DNA of 64,000 bases from Streptomyces sp. WMMB303 (GCF_029351045.1 NZ_JARKIN010000001.1:186001-250000), one strand, 5' to 3'. Shown: positions 26,559-35,844, counted from the first letter of the stretch. Notes: a model not told the origin generated them from the letters alone. Translations and numbers: made by a program.

Positions 26559-28937
26559 TCAGCAGGCGCCGAGGTCCTCCCAGACGCCTCCTCCCTGGGT
26601 GGTGCCGGGCTCGTCGCCCTGCGTCCACCACTTGGCCTTCCAGGTGTGGCCGTCGTGCGCCACCACGTCACCGCCGTGGTAGACGGTGGCGGCCGCCCAC
26701 GCGTCGCCGGAGCACTCACCGGGCTCCCCGGGATCGCCCGGATCGCCGGAGCCGGGTTCCACCACGGTCGTACCGCGCCTCAGGTCCCCGGCGAGCCCGT
26801 AGGTCGTGCCGTCGATGGTCACCGTCCAGTTGGACGGGGTCGAGACGGGCAGGTAGTAGACGAAGTCGAGCGAGATCGAGCCGCCGGGCGGCACGGACTG
26901 CCAGCCCGGCACCTTCAGTGAGACGCGCTGGAAGTCGCCGTCGAGTCCGCCCTTGTTGGGCCCGCTGTGGCCGCTCTTGATCACCTTCGCGCCGAAGCCG
27001 GACTGGTCCTTGGCGTTGTCCGGGGCGGAGGTTCCGTAGTCGAACTGGAACTCGGTACCGCCCGGCAGCGTGGTCCCGGTGTTGTTGGTGATCGTCAGCT
27101 TCGGGCCGATGGGGTAGTTGGAGTCGCCCAGCGGGAAGTCCCCGAAGGAGACGTCGATGTCGACGGCGTCGGTGGGCAGGTCGGTGCCCGCCCGCCGCGC
27201 ACCGTACGGGGAGGCGGACTTGAAGGCGTCGTACATGACGGTCGTGAGCGTGTCACCGCTCTCGTACTGGCCCTTCTCGCCGTTCCAGCCGTAGTCGCCC
27301 GCCAGTTCCCAGACCATCGTCCCGCCCAGGCCGCGGTCCACCACGTAGTCGGCCTTCGCCGCGACCGACTGCTCGTCCTCGGTGGACAGGAAGACCTTCT
27401 TCTTCTCGTTCCACAGCCAGGGCGCCACGAGCGTCGAGTCGTAGTGCCGGGTGTAGGTGCCCTCCAGGGAGGTGTCGGCGGGGAAGCCGTAGTCGGTCAC
27501 ATAGTCACCGACGACGCCCTTCTCCAGGTTCTTGGCGTGCCACATCGGGTTCGACCCCGCGGGGGACTCCTCCCCGTTCGCGTCCTTGTCGTGCCACAGG
27601 TTGTCGATGCCGACGGCGCCGTCTCCGCACGTGCTGAGCCCGGACCCGGCGGGGCAGTCGGACGAGGGCGCGGTGCCCCAGAGCCCGTCGGTGCCGCCCT
27701 GCACGTTCCTGTGCCCGCGGGTGTAGTAGGGCAGTCCGATGTTGATGCGGCCGGCGGGCATCGATCCGCGGAAGTAGTGGTACGCCCAGTCGGCGTTCAG
27801 GTAGCCGATGCCGCCGTACTGCGAGGTGTTGTAGACGCCTGCGGCGGCCAGTTCGCCGTCCTTCCCGTCGTCGAAGAGCGAGGCGTTCGGCCCGACGTAC
27901 TTGTTCCAGGCGCCGTGCAGGTCGTAGGACATGATGTTGACGTAGTCCAGGTACTTCTGCATCTGGTACGTCTCCATACCGCGCAGCAGCCATCCGGAGG
28001 CCGGTGCGGCGGCCGTGAGCAGGTAGTGCCGCCCGTCCTCGGCCCCGGCCCGGTCGAGCTTCTGGCGCAGCGTCTTCATCAGCGCGTCGTAGCCCTTCAC
28101 CAGGCCCGCGCGCCGCGGGTCGGCCAGCGACCAGTCCAGCGGATTGCCCGCGTCCTTCATGCTGGTGGCGTACTCGTAGTCGATGTCGACGCCGTTGAAG
28201 CCGTAGGTGCGCACGAAGTCCACCGCGGAGTCGGCGAACGTCTCGATGCCGGTGCGGTTCACCGAGCCGTCGGAGTTGGTGGCCATCGAGTAGAACCCGC
28301 CGGAGGCCACCCGCTCCCCGTCGTCGCCGAGGTAGCCGCCGCTCTCCGCCCAACCGCCGACGGAGATCATGGTCTTCACGTTCGGGTGCTGCTTCTTGAA
28401 CTTGTTGAGCAGATTGAAGTGGCCCTTGTAGGCGTACGCGGGGTCCATCTCGGCTCCCGGGACACCGGGCCAGGTCATTCCGGTGGCCGGGGTGTCCGCG
28501 CCGTCGGCGCCGACCGAGATCCGGTCGTCGGCGCCGACGTGCGCGAAGGCGTAGTTGAGGTGGGTGACCTTGTCCCACGGGATGTCGTCGACGAGGTACG
28601 CCGGGTTGCCGTCCTTGCCGGTGCGCCAACTGCTGAAGTAGCCGATGACGCGGCGCTGATGGTCGCTGCCCATCTTCTCGCGCCCGTTGTCGTCGTAGAC
28701 CGAGCAGTAGGGGACGTCGACGCCCGGCGTGGAGTAGAGGCCGTCGGGACGGCAGGACTCGTCCGCGCCGCCCGGCGCGGACGCGGAGTTCGTACCGGAG
28801 GGGGGTGCGGCGTGCGGTGCGGCTGCCGCGGGGGCGGTGAGACCGCCGAGCAGCAGCGCCGCGGTCGCGGCCGCGACCGCGGAGAGCGCGGCTCTCCCGC
28901 GTCTGAGCGGGTTTCTCCCGCGTCTGGGGGACACCAT
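26559..28937 (-). CDS. Secreted GH18 chitinase with CBM5/12
   Basis: A 792-residue modular chitinase. Residues 1-40 are a signal peptide with Arg-rich start. The GH18 barrel follows from about residue 95, with substrate-binding SVGGW (192-196) and catalytic GVDIDYEY, i.e. the DxDxE set Asp251, Asp253 and Glu255. An insertion domain and the terminal TMVWELAGDYGW close the barrel. Next come a beta-sandwich accessory domain (about 605-735), a Gly-Asp-Pro linker and a C-terminal chitin-binding CBM5/12 (AWAAATVYHGGDVVAHDGHTWKAKWW). It hydrolyses chitin outside the cell. Start ATG 28937 follows AGGAGG. The promoter carries a DasR-type site, so N-acetylglucosamine control is likely. Confidence 0.93.
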   Translation of the reverse strand: MVSPRRGRNPLRRGRAALSAVAAATAALLLGGLTAPAAAAPHAAPPSGTNSASAPGGADESCRPDGLYSTPGVDVPYCSVYDDNGREKMGSDHQRRVIGYFSSWRTGKDGNPAYLVDDIPWDKVTHLNYAFAHVGADDRISVGADGADTPATGMTWPGVPGAEMDPAYAYKGHFNLLNKFKKQHPNVKTMISVGGWAESGGYLGDDGERVASGGFYSMATNSDGSVNRTGIETFADSAVDFVRTYGFNGVDIDYEYATSMKDAGNPLDWSLADPRRAGLVKGYDALMKTLRQKLDRAGAEDGRHYLLTAAAPASGWLLRGMETYQMQKYLDYVNIMSYDLHGAWNKYVGPNASLFDDGKDGELAAAGVYNTSQYGGIGYLNADWAYHYFRGSMPAGRINIGLPYYTRGHRNVQGGTDGLWGTAPSSDCPAGSGLSTCGDGAVGIDNLWHDKDANGEESPAGSNPMWHAKNLEKGVVGDYVTDYGFPADTSLEGTYTRHYDSTLVAPWLWNEKKKVFLSTEDEQSVAAKADYVVDRGLGGTMVWELAGDYGWNGEKGQYESGDTLTTVMYDAFKSASPYGARRAGTDLPTDAVDIDVSFGDFPLGDSNYPIGPKLTITNNTGTTLPGGTEFQFDYGTSAPDNAKDQSGFGAKVIKSGHSGPNKGGLDGDFQRVSLKVPGWQSVPPGGSISLDFVYYLPVSTPSNWTVTIDGTTYGLAGDLRRGTTVVEPGSGDPGDPGEPGECSGDAWAAATVYHGGDVVAHDGHTWKAKWWTQGDEPGTTQGGGVWEDLGAC

Positions 28938-29027
28938 CTGATTCCTCCTGGGGGGTCGGTGTCGCACCGGGCGGCGGCCCCGCGACGTGCCGCCTCCGCG
29001 AGGCCGCCACAGATGAAGGTGACGCAG

Positions 29028-29056
29028 ACCTTAAGTGGACTAGACCAGTAGGTCAA
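29028..29056 (-). promoter_or_regulatory. Chitinase promoter with overlapping DasR (dre) site
   Basis: On the minus strand TTGACC (29056-29051) and TAAGGT (29033-29028) are spaced by 17 bp, a good vegetative-type promoter about 90 bp before the chitinase start. The spacer is filled by AGTGGACTAGACCAGT (plus strand 29034-29049), which differs at one base from the DasR consensus ASTGGTCTAGACCAST. Bound DasR would block the polymerase; N-acetylglucosamine metabolites would relieve it. Confidence 0.78.
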
Positions 29057-29111
29057 TAGGTCTGTACCAAAGAACCGGCCCCTCGAACCCGCTCCGCCCC
29101 CGACTCCGGCG

Positions 29112-30374
29112 CTACACCGGGAAGGTGACGGGAAGGCGGTCCAATCGGGTCTCCCAGGTGGAGGCCGTGTCGGTGAGCTCGGCGGGATCGACGGCGGGCC
29201 GCAGACCGGGCAGCCGGTGCACCAGTACTTCCACCGCCGTCTCGATGACGGCCTGCCCGATGGCCTGCCCCGGGCACTCGTGCGGGCCGCTGCTGAACGC
29301 CAGATGGGCCTGGTTTCCGCGGACGGCCGTGCCGGTGCGCGGCCGGATCTCCGGGTCCAGGTTCCCCGGACCCAGTCCGAGGATCAGCAGATCGCCCGCC
29401 TTGACCTGCTGGCCGCCCAGTTCGCAGTCGGCGGTGGCGAACCGGCCCGGCAGCACGGCCAGCGGCGGCGAGTTCCACATCATCTCCTCGACGATGGCCG
29501 TGACGGTCAGCTGCCCGCTCACCAGGTCGGCGAGATGGGAACTGCTGCTGAGCACCGCCTGGAGCACCCGGGCCAGCAGATTGCTGGTGGTGGTGTGAGC
29601 GGCGATGAGGACGAGGCGGAGGTGATTCTGCACCTCGTCGTCGTCCAGGCAGGCGGGGTGCTCGATCAGTCCGGTGGCGAAATCGGGGCCGGGCTCGGCC
29701 CGCTTGTGCGCCGTCAGACCGGCGAGGACCCGCATGATCCGCTCGTTGTGCTCGACGGCGCCGTCACCGCCCCGCATCATTCTGGCGCAGGACGCCACCA
29801 GCTGCTCCCCTTCCGACTCGGGCAGCCCGAAGAGCCGGGTGAGCACCAGCATCGGCAGGTGATCGGAGTACTGCGGGACGAGGTCGGCGCGGCCGGTGTG
29901 CGCGAAGGCGTCGATCTGCTTGTGCGCGAAGTGCACGACGTGGCGGCGTATCCCGCGGTTCGCGACCGTCGCCATGCTGTCGGTGACCGCGCCGCGCAGC
30001 CGCTGGTGGGGCTCCCCGTCCTGGGAGAGGCAGTCGGGCCGCCAGCCCAGCATCGGGATGAGCGGGGACATCTCCTCGATCCGGCCCTCCTGCCAGTCCC
30101 GCCACCGTCGCGAGTCCCGGCTGAACTGGCCCGGGTTGTCCAGCGCCCGCCGGTTCTCCCGGTAGCCGAGCACCAGCCAGGCACGCACATCCCCCTCCAG
30201 CAGGACCGGCGCCACCGGTCCGTACTGCTTGCGCAGCCGCGAGTAGGTCGCGTACGGATCGGCCGTGGACTCCGCCGCGTACAGCCGGGTCGCCGCACCG
30301 GCGTGCCCCACCGGGCAGCCGGCGGGCGGGAGCGGCGCCTCCAGGCGCGTACCGTCGGAGGGCTGGGCGTTCAT
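29112..30374 (-). CDS. cvnE: Conservon P450, CYP157-like, lacking ExxR
   Basis: A 420-residue cytochrome P450, last gene of the conservon. The haem loop is FSSGPHECPGQA with Cys367; the I helix reads AAHTTTSN (258-265) instead of the usual AGxxT. The K-helix ExxR motif, near-universal in P450s, reads EEMMW (296-300), so the Arg is a Trp. Loss of ExxR is the known trait of the CYP157 family found in Streptomyces conservons. Start ATG 30374 overlaps the stop of cvnD (ATGA). Its substrate is unknown; in conservons it is thought to be an output of the GTPase/kinase complex. Confidence 0.9.
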   Translation of the reverse strand: MNAQPSDGTRLEAPLPPAGCPVGHAGAATRLYAAESTADPYATYSRLRKQYGPVAPVLLEGDVRAWLVLGYRENRRALDNPGQFSRDSRRWRDWQEGRIEEMSPLIPMLGWRPDCLSQDGEPHQRLRGAVTDSMATVANRGIRRHVVHFAHKQIDAFAHTGRADLVPQYSDHLPMLVLTRLFGLPESEGEQLVASCARMMRGGDGAVEHNERIMRVLAGLTAHKRAEPGPDFATGLIEHPACLDDDEVQNHLRLVLIAAHTTTSNLLARVLQAVLSSSSHLADLVSGQLTVTAIVEEMMWNSPPLAVLPGRFATADCELGGQQVKAGDLLILGLGPGNLDPEIRPRTGTAVRGNQAHLAFSSGPHECPGQAIGQAVIETAVEVLVHRLPGLRPAVDPAELTDTASTWETRLDRLPVTFPV

Positions 30375-30991
30375 CGGGACTCCAATACGGCGGCGGAGCG
30401 TTCCTTGACGTGGCGGATGAGCGTGATCAGCACATCGCGGCTCGACACCCGATCGCGTGCGTCGCAGTCGACGATCGGGGTGGCGGGCGAGACGGCCAGG
30501 GCCTCCCGCACCTCCTCGGCCGGGTGGCGGCGGGCGTCCGGGAAGACGTTGACGGCGATGACGAACGGGACCTCCAGGCGCTCCATCTCCTCGATGGCAC
30601 GGAAGCTGGACTGCAAGCGACGGGTGTCCACCAGGACGACCGCACCGAGCGCGCCCTTGAACAGCCCGTTCCACAGGAACCAGAACCGCTCCTGGCCCGG
30701 GGTGCCGAACAGGTACAGCACGAGCTGCTCGTTCAGGCTGATCCGGCCGAAGTCGAGGCTTACCGTGGTGCTCTTCTTGTCCGCCACACCGACCAGATCG
30801 TCGACTCCGGCGCTGGCCTGCGTGAGGGTCTCCTCCGTGGTGAGCGGCACGATGTCGCTCACCGAGCCGACCATGGTCGTCTTCCCCGTGCCGAAGCCGC
30901 CGGCGACCATCACCTTGACCGACCGGCTCCCCTGGTTCAGCGCGTCCGCCCGCTGCGGGAACGCCGGCTGGTCAAAGCCGTTGAAGTCCAC
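30371..30991 (-). CDS. cvnD: Conservon Ras-like GTPase
   Basis: A 206-residue small GTP-binding protein. The P-loop is GGFGTGKT (residues 31-38), the switch II region is FGTPGQERFWFLW and the base-recognition motif reads AVNVF. CvnD proteins work as a switch with the roadblock protein CvnB, in a heterotrimer-like assembly at the membrane with CvnA. Start is GTG 30991 behind GAGGAGG, inside the last codons of cvnC (20-bp overlap). It is coupled to cvnE by ATGA. Confidence 0.92.
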   Translation of the reverse strand: MDFNGFDQPAFPQRADALNQGSRSVKVMVAGGFGTGKTTMVGSVSDIVPLTTEETLTQASAGVDDLVGVADKKSTTVSLDFGRISLNEQLVLYLFGTPGQERFWFLWNGLFKGALGAVVLVDTRRLQSSFRAIEEMERLEVPFVIAVNVFPDARRHPAEEVREALAVSPATPIVDCDARDRVSSRDVLITLIRHVKERSAAVLESR

Positions 30992-31337
30992 TGAGTACCT
31001 CCTCGAGAAGCGCGAGGTCGGGGCCGGGGTCGCCCGTACCTGCGATCGGATCACGGGCTTCCACCCGGCCTGCGCCCAGCAGATCGGCCACCAGCACCGC
31101 GAGGATGTTGAAGGGCAGCCGCAGGTGCGCGCCCAGTTCGGCCACCGACAGCGGGTCGCGGCACCAGCGGAGGATGGCGTCGTGCTCGGGCTGGACCCCG
31201 GGCTCCGGCGCGGAGCGGGCGACGAGCAGGGTGGCCACGTCGAGGGTCGCCGCTCCCCCGGGGGTACTGCGGCCACCGGTGAGTACGTAGTAGCGCTCCA
31301 GCCCGCCCGGGCCCGAGCCCTGCCGCGGCTGGGTCAT
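30972..31337 (-). CDS. cvnC: Conservon DUF742 protein
   Basis: A 121-residue DUF742 protein. Family landmarks are RYYVLTGGRS near the N terminus and the winged-helix-like core WCRDPLSVAELGAHLRLPFNILAVLVADLL. It is always found between the roadblock and GTPase genes of conservons and binds other Cvn proteins. The start ATG overlaps the cvnB stop, and its end overlaps cvnD, so the operon is tightly coupled. Confidence 0.92.
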   Translation of the reverse strand: MTQPRQGSGPGGLERYYVLTGGRSTPGGAATLDVATLLVARSAPEPGVQPEHDAILRWCRDPLSVAELGAHLRLPFNILAVLVADLLGAGRVEARDPIAGTGDPGPDLALLEEVLSGLQRL

Positions 31338-31738
31338 CCAGGCTGCCCCTGCCGCGGCACGGTCCCGAGGAGATCCCCCATCCTGCGGGCGCAGTCCCTC
31401 ATCTGGTGCCCGAGCAGGCCCTGGTCGAGTCCGGACCTGGCGAGCACGCCCAGGTATGTCTCGGTTCCCGCGCGGACGACGAACAGGTGCCCGCCGTCCA
31501 CCTCGATCCCGGCGAGCCGGAGCCGGCCGTTCTCCTTGGGGAACTGCTCGGCGACCGGCTGGGCGAGCGACTGCAGGCCCGCGACGATGGCGGCGAACCG
31601 GTCGGCGTCGTCCGGGTCCGCGCCGTAGGACGTGATGGCCTTCCCGTCGGAGGAGGCCACCAGCGCGAAGCGGATCTCCTGGATGCTCTCCGCCAGTTCG
31701 CGGAGCGCCCAGCTCAGGTCGGTCTGGTGCTGCGTCAT
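31334..31738 (-). CDS. cvnB: Conservon roadblock/LC7 protein
   Basis: A 134-residue roadblock/LC7 (MglB-like) protein with FALVASSDGKAITSYG at the start and a LAGIEVDGGHLFVVRAGTETYLGVLA core. Such proteins act as GTPase-activating partners of Ras-like GTPases, here CvnD. Start ATG 31738 lies just upstream of the cvnA stop region; a GTG four codons earlier is possible. Third from the end in the cvnA-E operon. Confidence 0.9.
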   Translation of the reverse strand: MTQHQTDLSWALRELAESIQEIRFALVASSDGKAITSYGADPDDADRFAAIVAGLQSLAQPVAEQFPKENGRLRLAGIEVDGGHLFVVRAGTETYLGVLARSGLDQGLLGHQMRDCARRMGDLLGTVPRQGQPG

Positions 31739-31742
31739 GTGG

Positions 31743-33293
31743 CTAGTCACCCTCTTGTCGGTCATCGAGGCGGTCGTGCGTGTCGGGGGCGGAGGAGGGG
31801 CCGCTGCCGGAGACGAAGGCGGCCAGTCCGGCGAACGACTCCTCCGGCGGTACGCCCGGGTCCTCGCCGGCCGGGGCGCGCATGCCGTGGCGGACGCCGG
31901 GTCCGTCCGCGGACTGCTTGCTCCGCTTGGGCAGACCACCCGGCGTGGTGCCGCCCGGCAGCGGCTCCTCGTCCGGTACCTCGTCCGTCGGCGGGCTCAC
32001 CGGGACCGGATCGGGCCGCCGCCGGGGGATGGCGGCCCGCACCGAGGACGGGTCGGGATAGCGGGGCTGGTCGAGAGGCTTGAAGTACTTGTGCGGCACG
32101 ACGACCACGACGGCGGTGCCGAGCCACGGCGAGTGGTCGAAGGTGACCGTGATGCCGTACTTGCGCGCGAGGTTTCCCACGACCCGGAGGCCCAGCTGGG
32201 CGTCCTCGGCCAGTCCGCCCGGGCCCGAGCCGACGGCCACCCCGTCCAGCAGCCGCAGCGCCTGGCGCCGCTTCTCCTCCTTGAGCCCGGTCCCGGCGTC
32301 CTGGATCTCGATGCCCAGCCCGTTGGGGACCTCCCGGCCGGAGACGATCACCGTCTCGGCCGGGGGCGAGTACCGCGTCGCGTTGTCCATCAGGTGGGCG
32401 AGGATCAGCGTGAGATGGTCGACCAGGCTGCCGTCCACGCCCAGTTCCGGGAGGCTGCGCAGCTGCACACGCTTGTACTCCTTGATGCGCGCCATGCCGC
32501 CCCGGGCGACGCTGATCAGCGGCTGGTGGGTCTGCCACTGCCTGCCCGGCCGGTCCGCTCCCCCCAGCACGACGATGCTGGCGGCCAGGCAGTCGGCGGG
32601 ACCGATCTCCTGGTCGAGCTGCATCAGGTCGCGCGCCACCGTCGGCAGATTGCCGTGCACGCCCTGCATCTCGTGCAGCTGGGCCCGGATCTTGCTGGTG
32701 TAGACCTGCATCCGGCTGCCGATGCTGACCACCGACTGGCGAGCCGAGGTGCTGCGGTCGAACTCCTCCTCGATCGCGATCATCGCGGACCGCAGGATCT
32801 TCCGGAAGGTGCCGCGGAACTCCTCGGGCACCTCGGGGTCCTCGGCCAGCGGCCGCAGCAGGTCGTCCATCGCCTCGCCCTGGCGCAGCGCGTCGATGGC
32901 GGCAGGCAGGAACTCCTCCGGCAGCCGCAGCAGTTGCACCCGGTGCCGCTCGGTGACGTCGGTCAGGCGCGCCTGCAGGGCCGACAGCTCGGCGGTGTAC
33001 TTCTCCTCGACCGAGGCCAGCCACCGCTCCCACTGCTCCTTTTCCCGCATCGTCTGGTCCCGGTGGCTGCCGGCCGCGTGGCGGAACCGGCGTTCGCAGT
33101 TCAGCAGGCGCTCGACACACACGGCGGTGGCCGCGGTGGCCACCGCTCCGGCGATGAGGACCGCCGGCTGTGCCCCGGCCGACCCCGCGACCACCGCGAC
33201 GGCCGTGGCCACGCATATCGCTACGGGAAGTGCCCACCACGCGTACCAGGCAGCGGGCAGCCGGGCTGCGGGTGGGGTCGTGGCAAGTTCCAT
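31743..33293 (-). CDS. cvnA: Conservon sensor histidine-kinase-like protein
   Basis: A 516-residue membrane sensor. Two hydrophobic helices lie at residues 16-60, followed by a long helical region and an HATPase domain with N box DNATRYSPP and a glycine-rich lid (GTGLKEEKR, then GLRVVGNLARKYGI). The C-terminal 100 residues are Pro-rich and disordered. A canonical phospho-acceptor His box is not evident, as in other CvnA proteins, so it may act through protein contacts rather than phosphorelay. Start is ATG 33293; longer readings extend into the promoter region. It heads the cvnA-B-C-D-E operon. Confidence 0.9.
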   Translation of the reverse strand: MELATTPPAARLPAAWYAWWALPVAICVATAVAVVAGSAGAQPAVLIAGAVATAATAVCVERLLNCERRFRHAAGSHRDQTMREKEQWERWLASVEEKYTAELSALQARLTDVTERHRVQLLRLPEEFLPAAIDALRQGEAMDDLLRPLAEDPEVPEEFRGTFRKILRSAMIAIEEEFDRSTSARQSVVSIGSRMQVYTSKIRAQLHEMQGVHGNLPTVARDLMQLDQEIGPADCLAASIVVLGGADRPGRQWQTHQPLISVARGGMARIKEYKRVQLRSLPELGVDGSLVDHLTLILAHLMDNATRYSPPAETVIVSGREVPNGLGIEIQDAGTGLKEEKRRQALRLLDGVAVGSGPGGLAEDAQLGLRVVGNLARKYGITVTFDHSPWLGTAVVVVVPHKYFKPLDQPRYPDPSSVRAAIPRRRPDPVPVSPPTDEVPDEEPLPGGTTPGGLPKRSKQSADGPGVRHGMRAPAGEDPGVPPEESFAGLAAFVSGSGPSSAPDTHDRLDDRQEGD

Positions 33294-34096
33294 CTGGGTC
33301 CTCAACCAATTGCTCGGGCGGGGCGGGTCGGAATCGCTCTCGGGCGGCCGGATCCATGGCCGGAGGCGGCTCTCGCCGAGTGGTCCGCCGACACTTCCAC
33401 TTCCTTTCGCAAAGTGCTCCAGAAGCGGTGTGACGGCAGGCCACAGCTCCCGTGAGCGCGCCAACCCGCCGGGAGTCGGGGAGTTTAGCCAGGCGCGGGG
33501 CCGCCCCGCAGGAGATGCCATGTTCCGCCATACATCCCGGATTTCCGTTCGAACAACCCTGGGTGAAATCCGGCTCCCTTCGGCCGCGGCGGCCCCGGCC
33601 CCGGAATCCCGCGGCATCCGACGGTCGATCCACCCCGACCTGCGGGCGGGGCTCATTACCCCGCGCACTGCGGTCGTCATATGCCACCCGCAGTCGCCGG
33701 CGGAACGGCCGGGACTGTTCGAACAGTTCCCCGCAGTAACTTGTTGATGATTCTTGAACATCTACTCACGTAGGAGTTCTTTTTCTGGTCTACTTTGATC
33801 GTCCTGGATCAGTCACATGAGCCAGGCACATACCGCGTACACACCCCGGATGCATCCGTCGATTATGGGGAGACTCTTCTGGTACCGGCAGGACGTCCCG
33901 CCGGCCTCGCGGCCCACCCCACGAAGCGCGTGACCGGAAGGGCCCTTCTGCCTGCCGACCTGCTGCGGACAGGTCATCGGCGAGCGTCCGGATCGGCACC
34001 CCACCCGGGTAGTGCGCTGAGCCGCCGCAACCGCGCGCGCTTGTCATGCGCGCAGCACCACCCGTGGGCGACCCCACGAGCAGGAGGGACTCACCG
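33294..34096. other. Divergent region between conservon and orphan gene
   Basis: About 800 bp without a supported gene, containing the promoter of cvnA to the left and of the 550-residue orphan gene to the right. A stretch at about 33735-33800 is distinctly AT-rich (including TTGATG, TTGAAC and a run of T) and is the most likely promoter site, though I cannot fix the boxes. Confidence 0.5.
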
Positions 34097-35749
34097 ATGG
34101 AACGAAGCGCGACCAGTGGCGAACTGGCAAACATGATCAAGAATGTGATCAGGAGTTCTACAGACGACTTCAAACAACGCGAGAAAGCCGGCATCGCGCG
34201 TCGCGACACGGCAGTCCGCCGGGAAGAGCGGCATCGCGCCACATTCCCCGTGGAGGGCGCGCTGCGCCGGACGCCCCGGGAATTCACCACACTCGACGAG
34301 CCCGGAGCGGAGCGCCTGCGGCGGCTGGAGGCGGGCCTCGCCGTCATACAGAAGGACTTCCCCGGGATGGAGACCGGCGTCGATCTGTGCCGGCTCTCGT
34401 GCGCATTACTGGAGGGCGCCTGGCGCGAGCGCGCCGCAGGCCCGGACGCACCCGCATACGACGACATGTGCGGCTGTGCGCTCTGCGCCCACTTGCCCGA
34501 ACCGCTCCCCCGCGGGCTGGAGGACTACGACTGGCGCAGGAGCGACGGACGCCCGCTGAGGGTCAAGACCTGGCCCGAGCGTAAGGAACTCGACAGCGTG
34601 CTGACCGGCGGCTGGGTGTGGACCCGGAAGATGAACGACTCCGAACGGGACCTCGGCCTCCGCTTCCGGCACCAGGACGACATCCTGGTACTCCACGAGT
34701 ACAAGCGCGTCGAGGCGGCGATCGAGGTGTCCGAGAGCGCCCGGCGCGTGCGGCGGGGGCTCGCGCGGGACCGCACGAGCAACGGGGCACGCGCTCTGCT
34801 GTGCGGACTCTACGCCGCCTACAAAAGGTCGGTCGACGAGTACTGGCTCGACCGGCATGTGGCGGGCACGGTCGCACTCCCCCAACGCACGCCGCTCGAC
34901 AAGCCGTCCTACTCCCTGCTCCAGCTCATGGACTGCCTGTTCTGGCACGTCTCGCCGGACGAGGAGCTGTGGCAGGAGGAGCACCTGGCGGCGCTGGTCC
35001 TGTGCCGTGTGCTCAACGACATGACCGACGTACGCGCCGACGCGGTCACCGGCGAGGCCAGCAACTTCTGGCTGAGCTCCATGTCCACCCACGACAAGGC
35101 GCTCTACGGCGCCTGCGTCCTCGCGCTCCTCAAATACGGATGCCTGCCGGAATCCCACGACCTGCGCTGGAACTCCTGGCTGATGAACACCACCGTCGTC
35201 TGGGAAGGGCTGACGGGCCGGCACGCCCTGTGGTTCGACGGGATCACCGACGGCCTCCGCACACGGGAGGACTGCCTCCTGTGCGGCATCGAGCCCAACG
35301 CCTGCACCGGCCTGCTGACCGAGGGGGTTGCGCTGGAGGTCGGCGACATCCCGCTGGTGGAGCACCTCGGTGCCGCGGCGGCCGCCCTCTCGGCGCGCTG
35401 CCGCCGGGAGCAGCCCGCCGTCTGGCGGCTCTTCGACCGTGAACTGGCCGCGTTCGAGGCGCTGCACGGGGAGTGGCGCGGCAACGTCGGTTCGGTCTGG
35501 GAGATCCTGCGCCGCACCTACATCGCCGGAGTCCGGGCGTGTCTGGCCGGTGGCCGGGGTGCCCGCGCGGTCCAGACCGATTCCGGGGAGGTGGGTGCGG
35601 ACCTGTTCCACACCCTGCACCGGCCGCCCGCCTGCAAGGAGGACACGGCTCTGCTCTCCTACATGTTCGGCTGCGCCCATCCGCACTTCCTGTGGAACGC
35701 CCAGGGCTACGCGCCGTCCGCGGTCGCCGGCGACTGGCTGGACGGCTGA
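34097..35749 (+). CDS. Orphan protein, possible class I isoprenoid-synthase-like fold
   Basis: A 550-residue protein that I do not recognise. It is largely helical, with no signal peptide or clear membrane segment. Residues 307-324, NDMTDVRADAVTGEASNF, resemble the second metal-binding element of class I terpenoid synthases (ND..D...D...GE.N). A possible acidic partner, QDDILVLHE (193-201), lies 113 residues upstream, closer than usual and without the third Asp. Cys-rich pieces occur as CGCALC (about residues 130-135) and near the C terminus (FGCAHPHF). Codon 104 (34406-34408) is TTA. Start ATG 34097 has AGGAGGG eight bases upstream. It reads toward an AMP-ligase stub and an MFS exporter that also has a TTA codon. 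The enzymatic assignment is weak. Confidence 0.7.
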   Translation: MERSATSGELANMIKNVIRSSTDDFKQREKAGIARRDTAVRREERHRATFPVEGALRRTPREFTTLDEPGAERLRRLEAGLAVIQKDFPGMETGVDLCRLSCALLEGAWRERAAGPDAPAYDDMCGCALCAHLPEPLPRGLEDYDWRRSDGRPLRVKTWPERKELDSVLTGGWVWTRKMNDSERDLGLRFRHQDDILVLHEYKRVEAAIEVSESARRVRRGLARDRTSNGARALLCGLYAAYKRSVDEYWLDRHVAGTVALPQRTPLDKPSYSLLQLMDCLFWHVSPDEELWQEEHLAALVLCRVLNDMTDVRADAVTGEASNFWLSSMSTHDKALYGACVLALLKYGCLPESHDLRWNSWLMNTTVVWEGLTGRHALWFDGITDGLRTREDCLLCGIEPNACTGLLTEGVALEVGDIPLVEHLGAAAAALSARCRREQPAVWRLFDRELAAFEALHGEWRGNVGSVWEILRRTYIAGVRACLAGGRGARAVQTDSGEVGADLFHTLHRPPACKEDTALLSYMFGCAHPHFLWNAQGYAPSAVAGDWLDG

Positions 35750-35844
35750 GCCCCGGCCTGCGGCCACCGGGCAGCGCGCAGGCCGCGGTGCCGGTGGACG
35801 CGGGTGCCGCACCCGTCGCCGGTCCGGCGGCGCACCCGGTCGCC

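Noticed and set aside
26967..29051. 694-codon open frame opposite the chitinase
   Set aside because: It is a mirror of the GC-rich chitinase codons, Val/Gly/Arg-rich without domain features; the minus-strand chitinase has a full domain set and signal peptide.
29217..31628. 803-codon open frame opposite the conservon
   Set aside because: Antisense to four well-defined cvn genes; composition typical of high-GC shadow frames.
34676..34702. QDDILVLHE as a canonical DDxxD motif of a terpene synthase
   Set aside because: The third acidic residue is at the wrong place and the distance to the ND motif (113 residues) is shorter than usual, so it is kept only as a weak hint.
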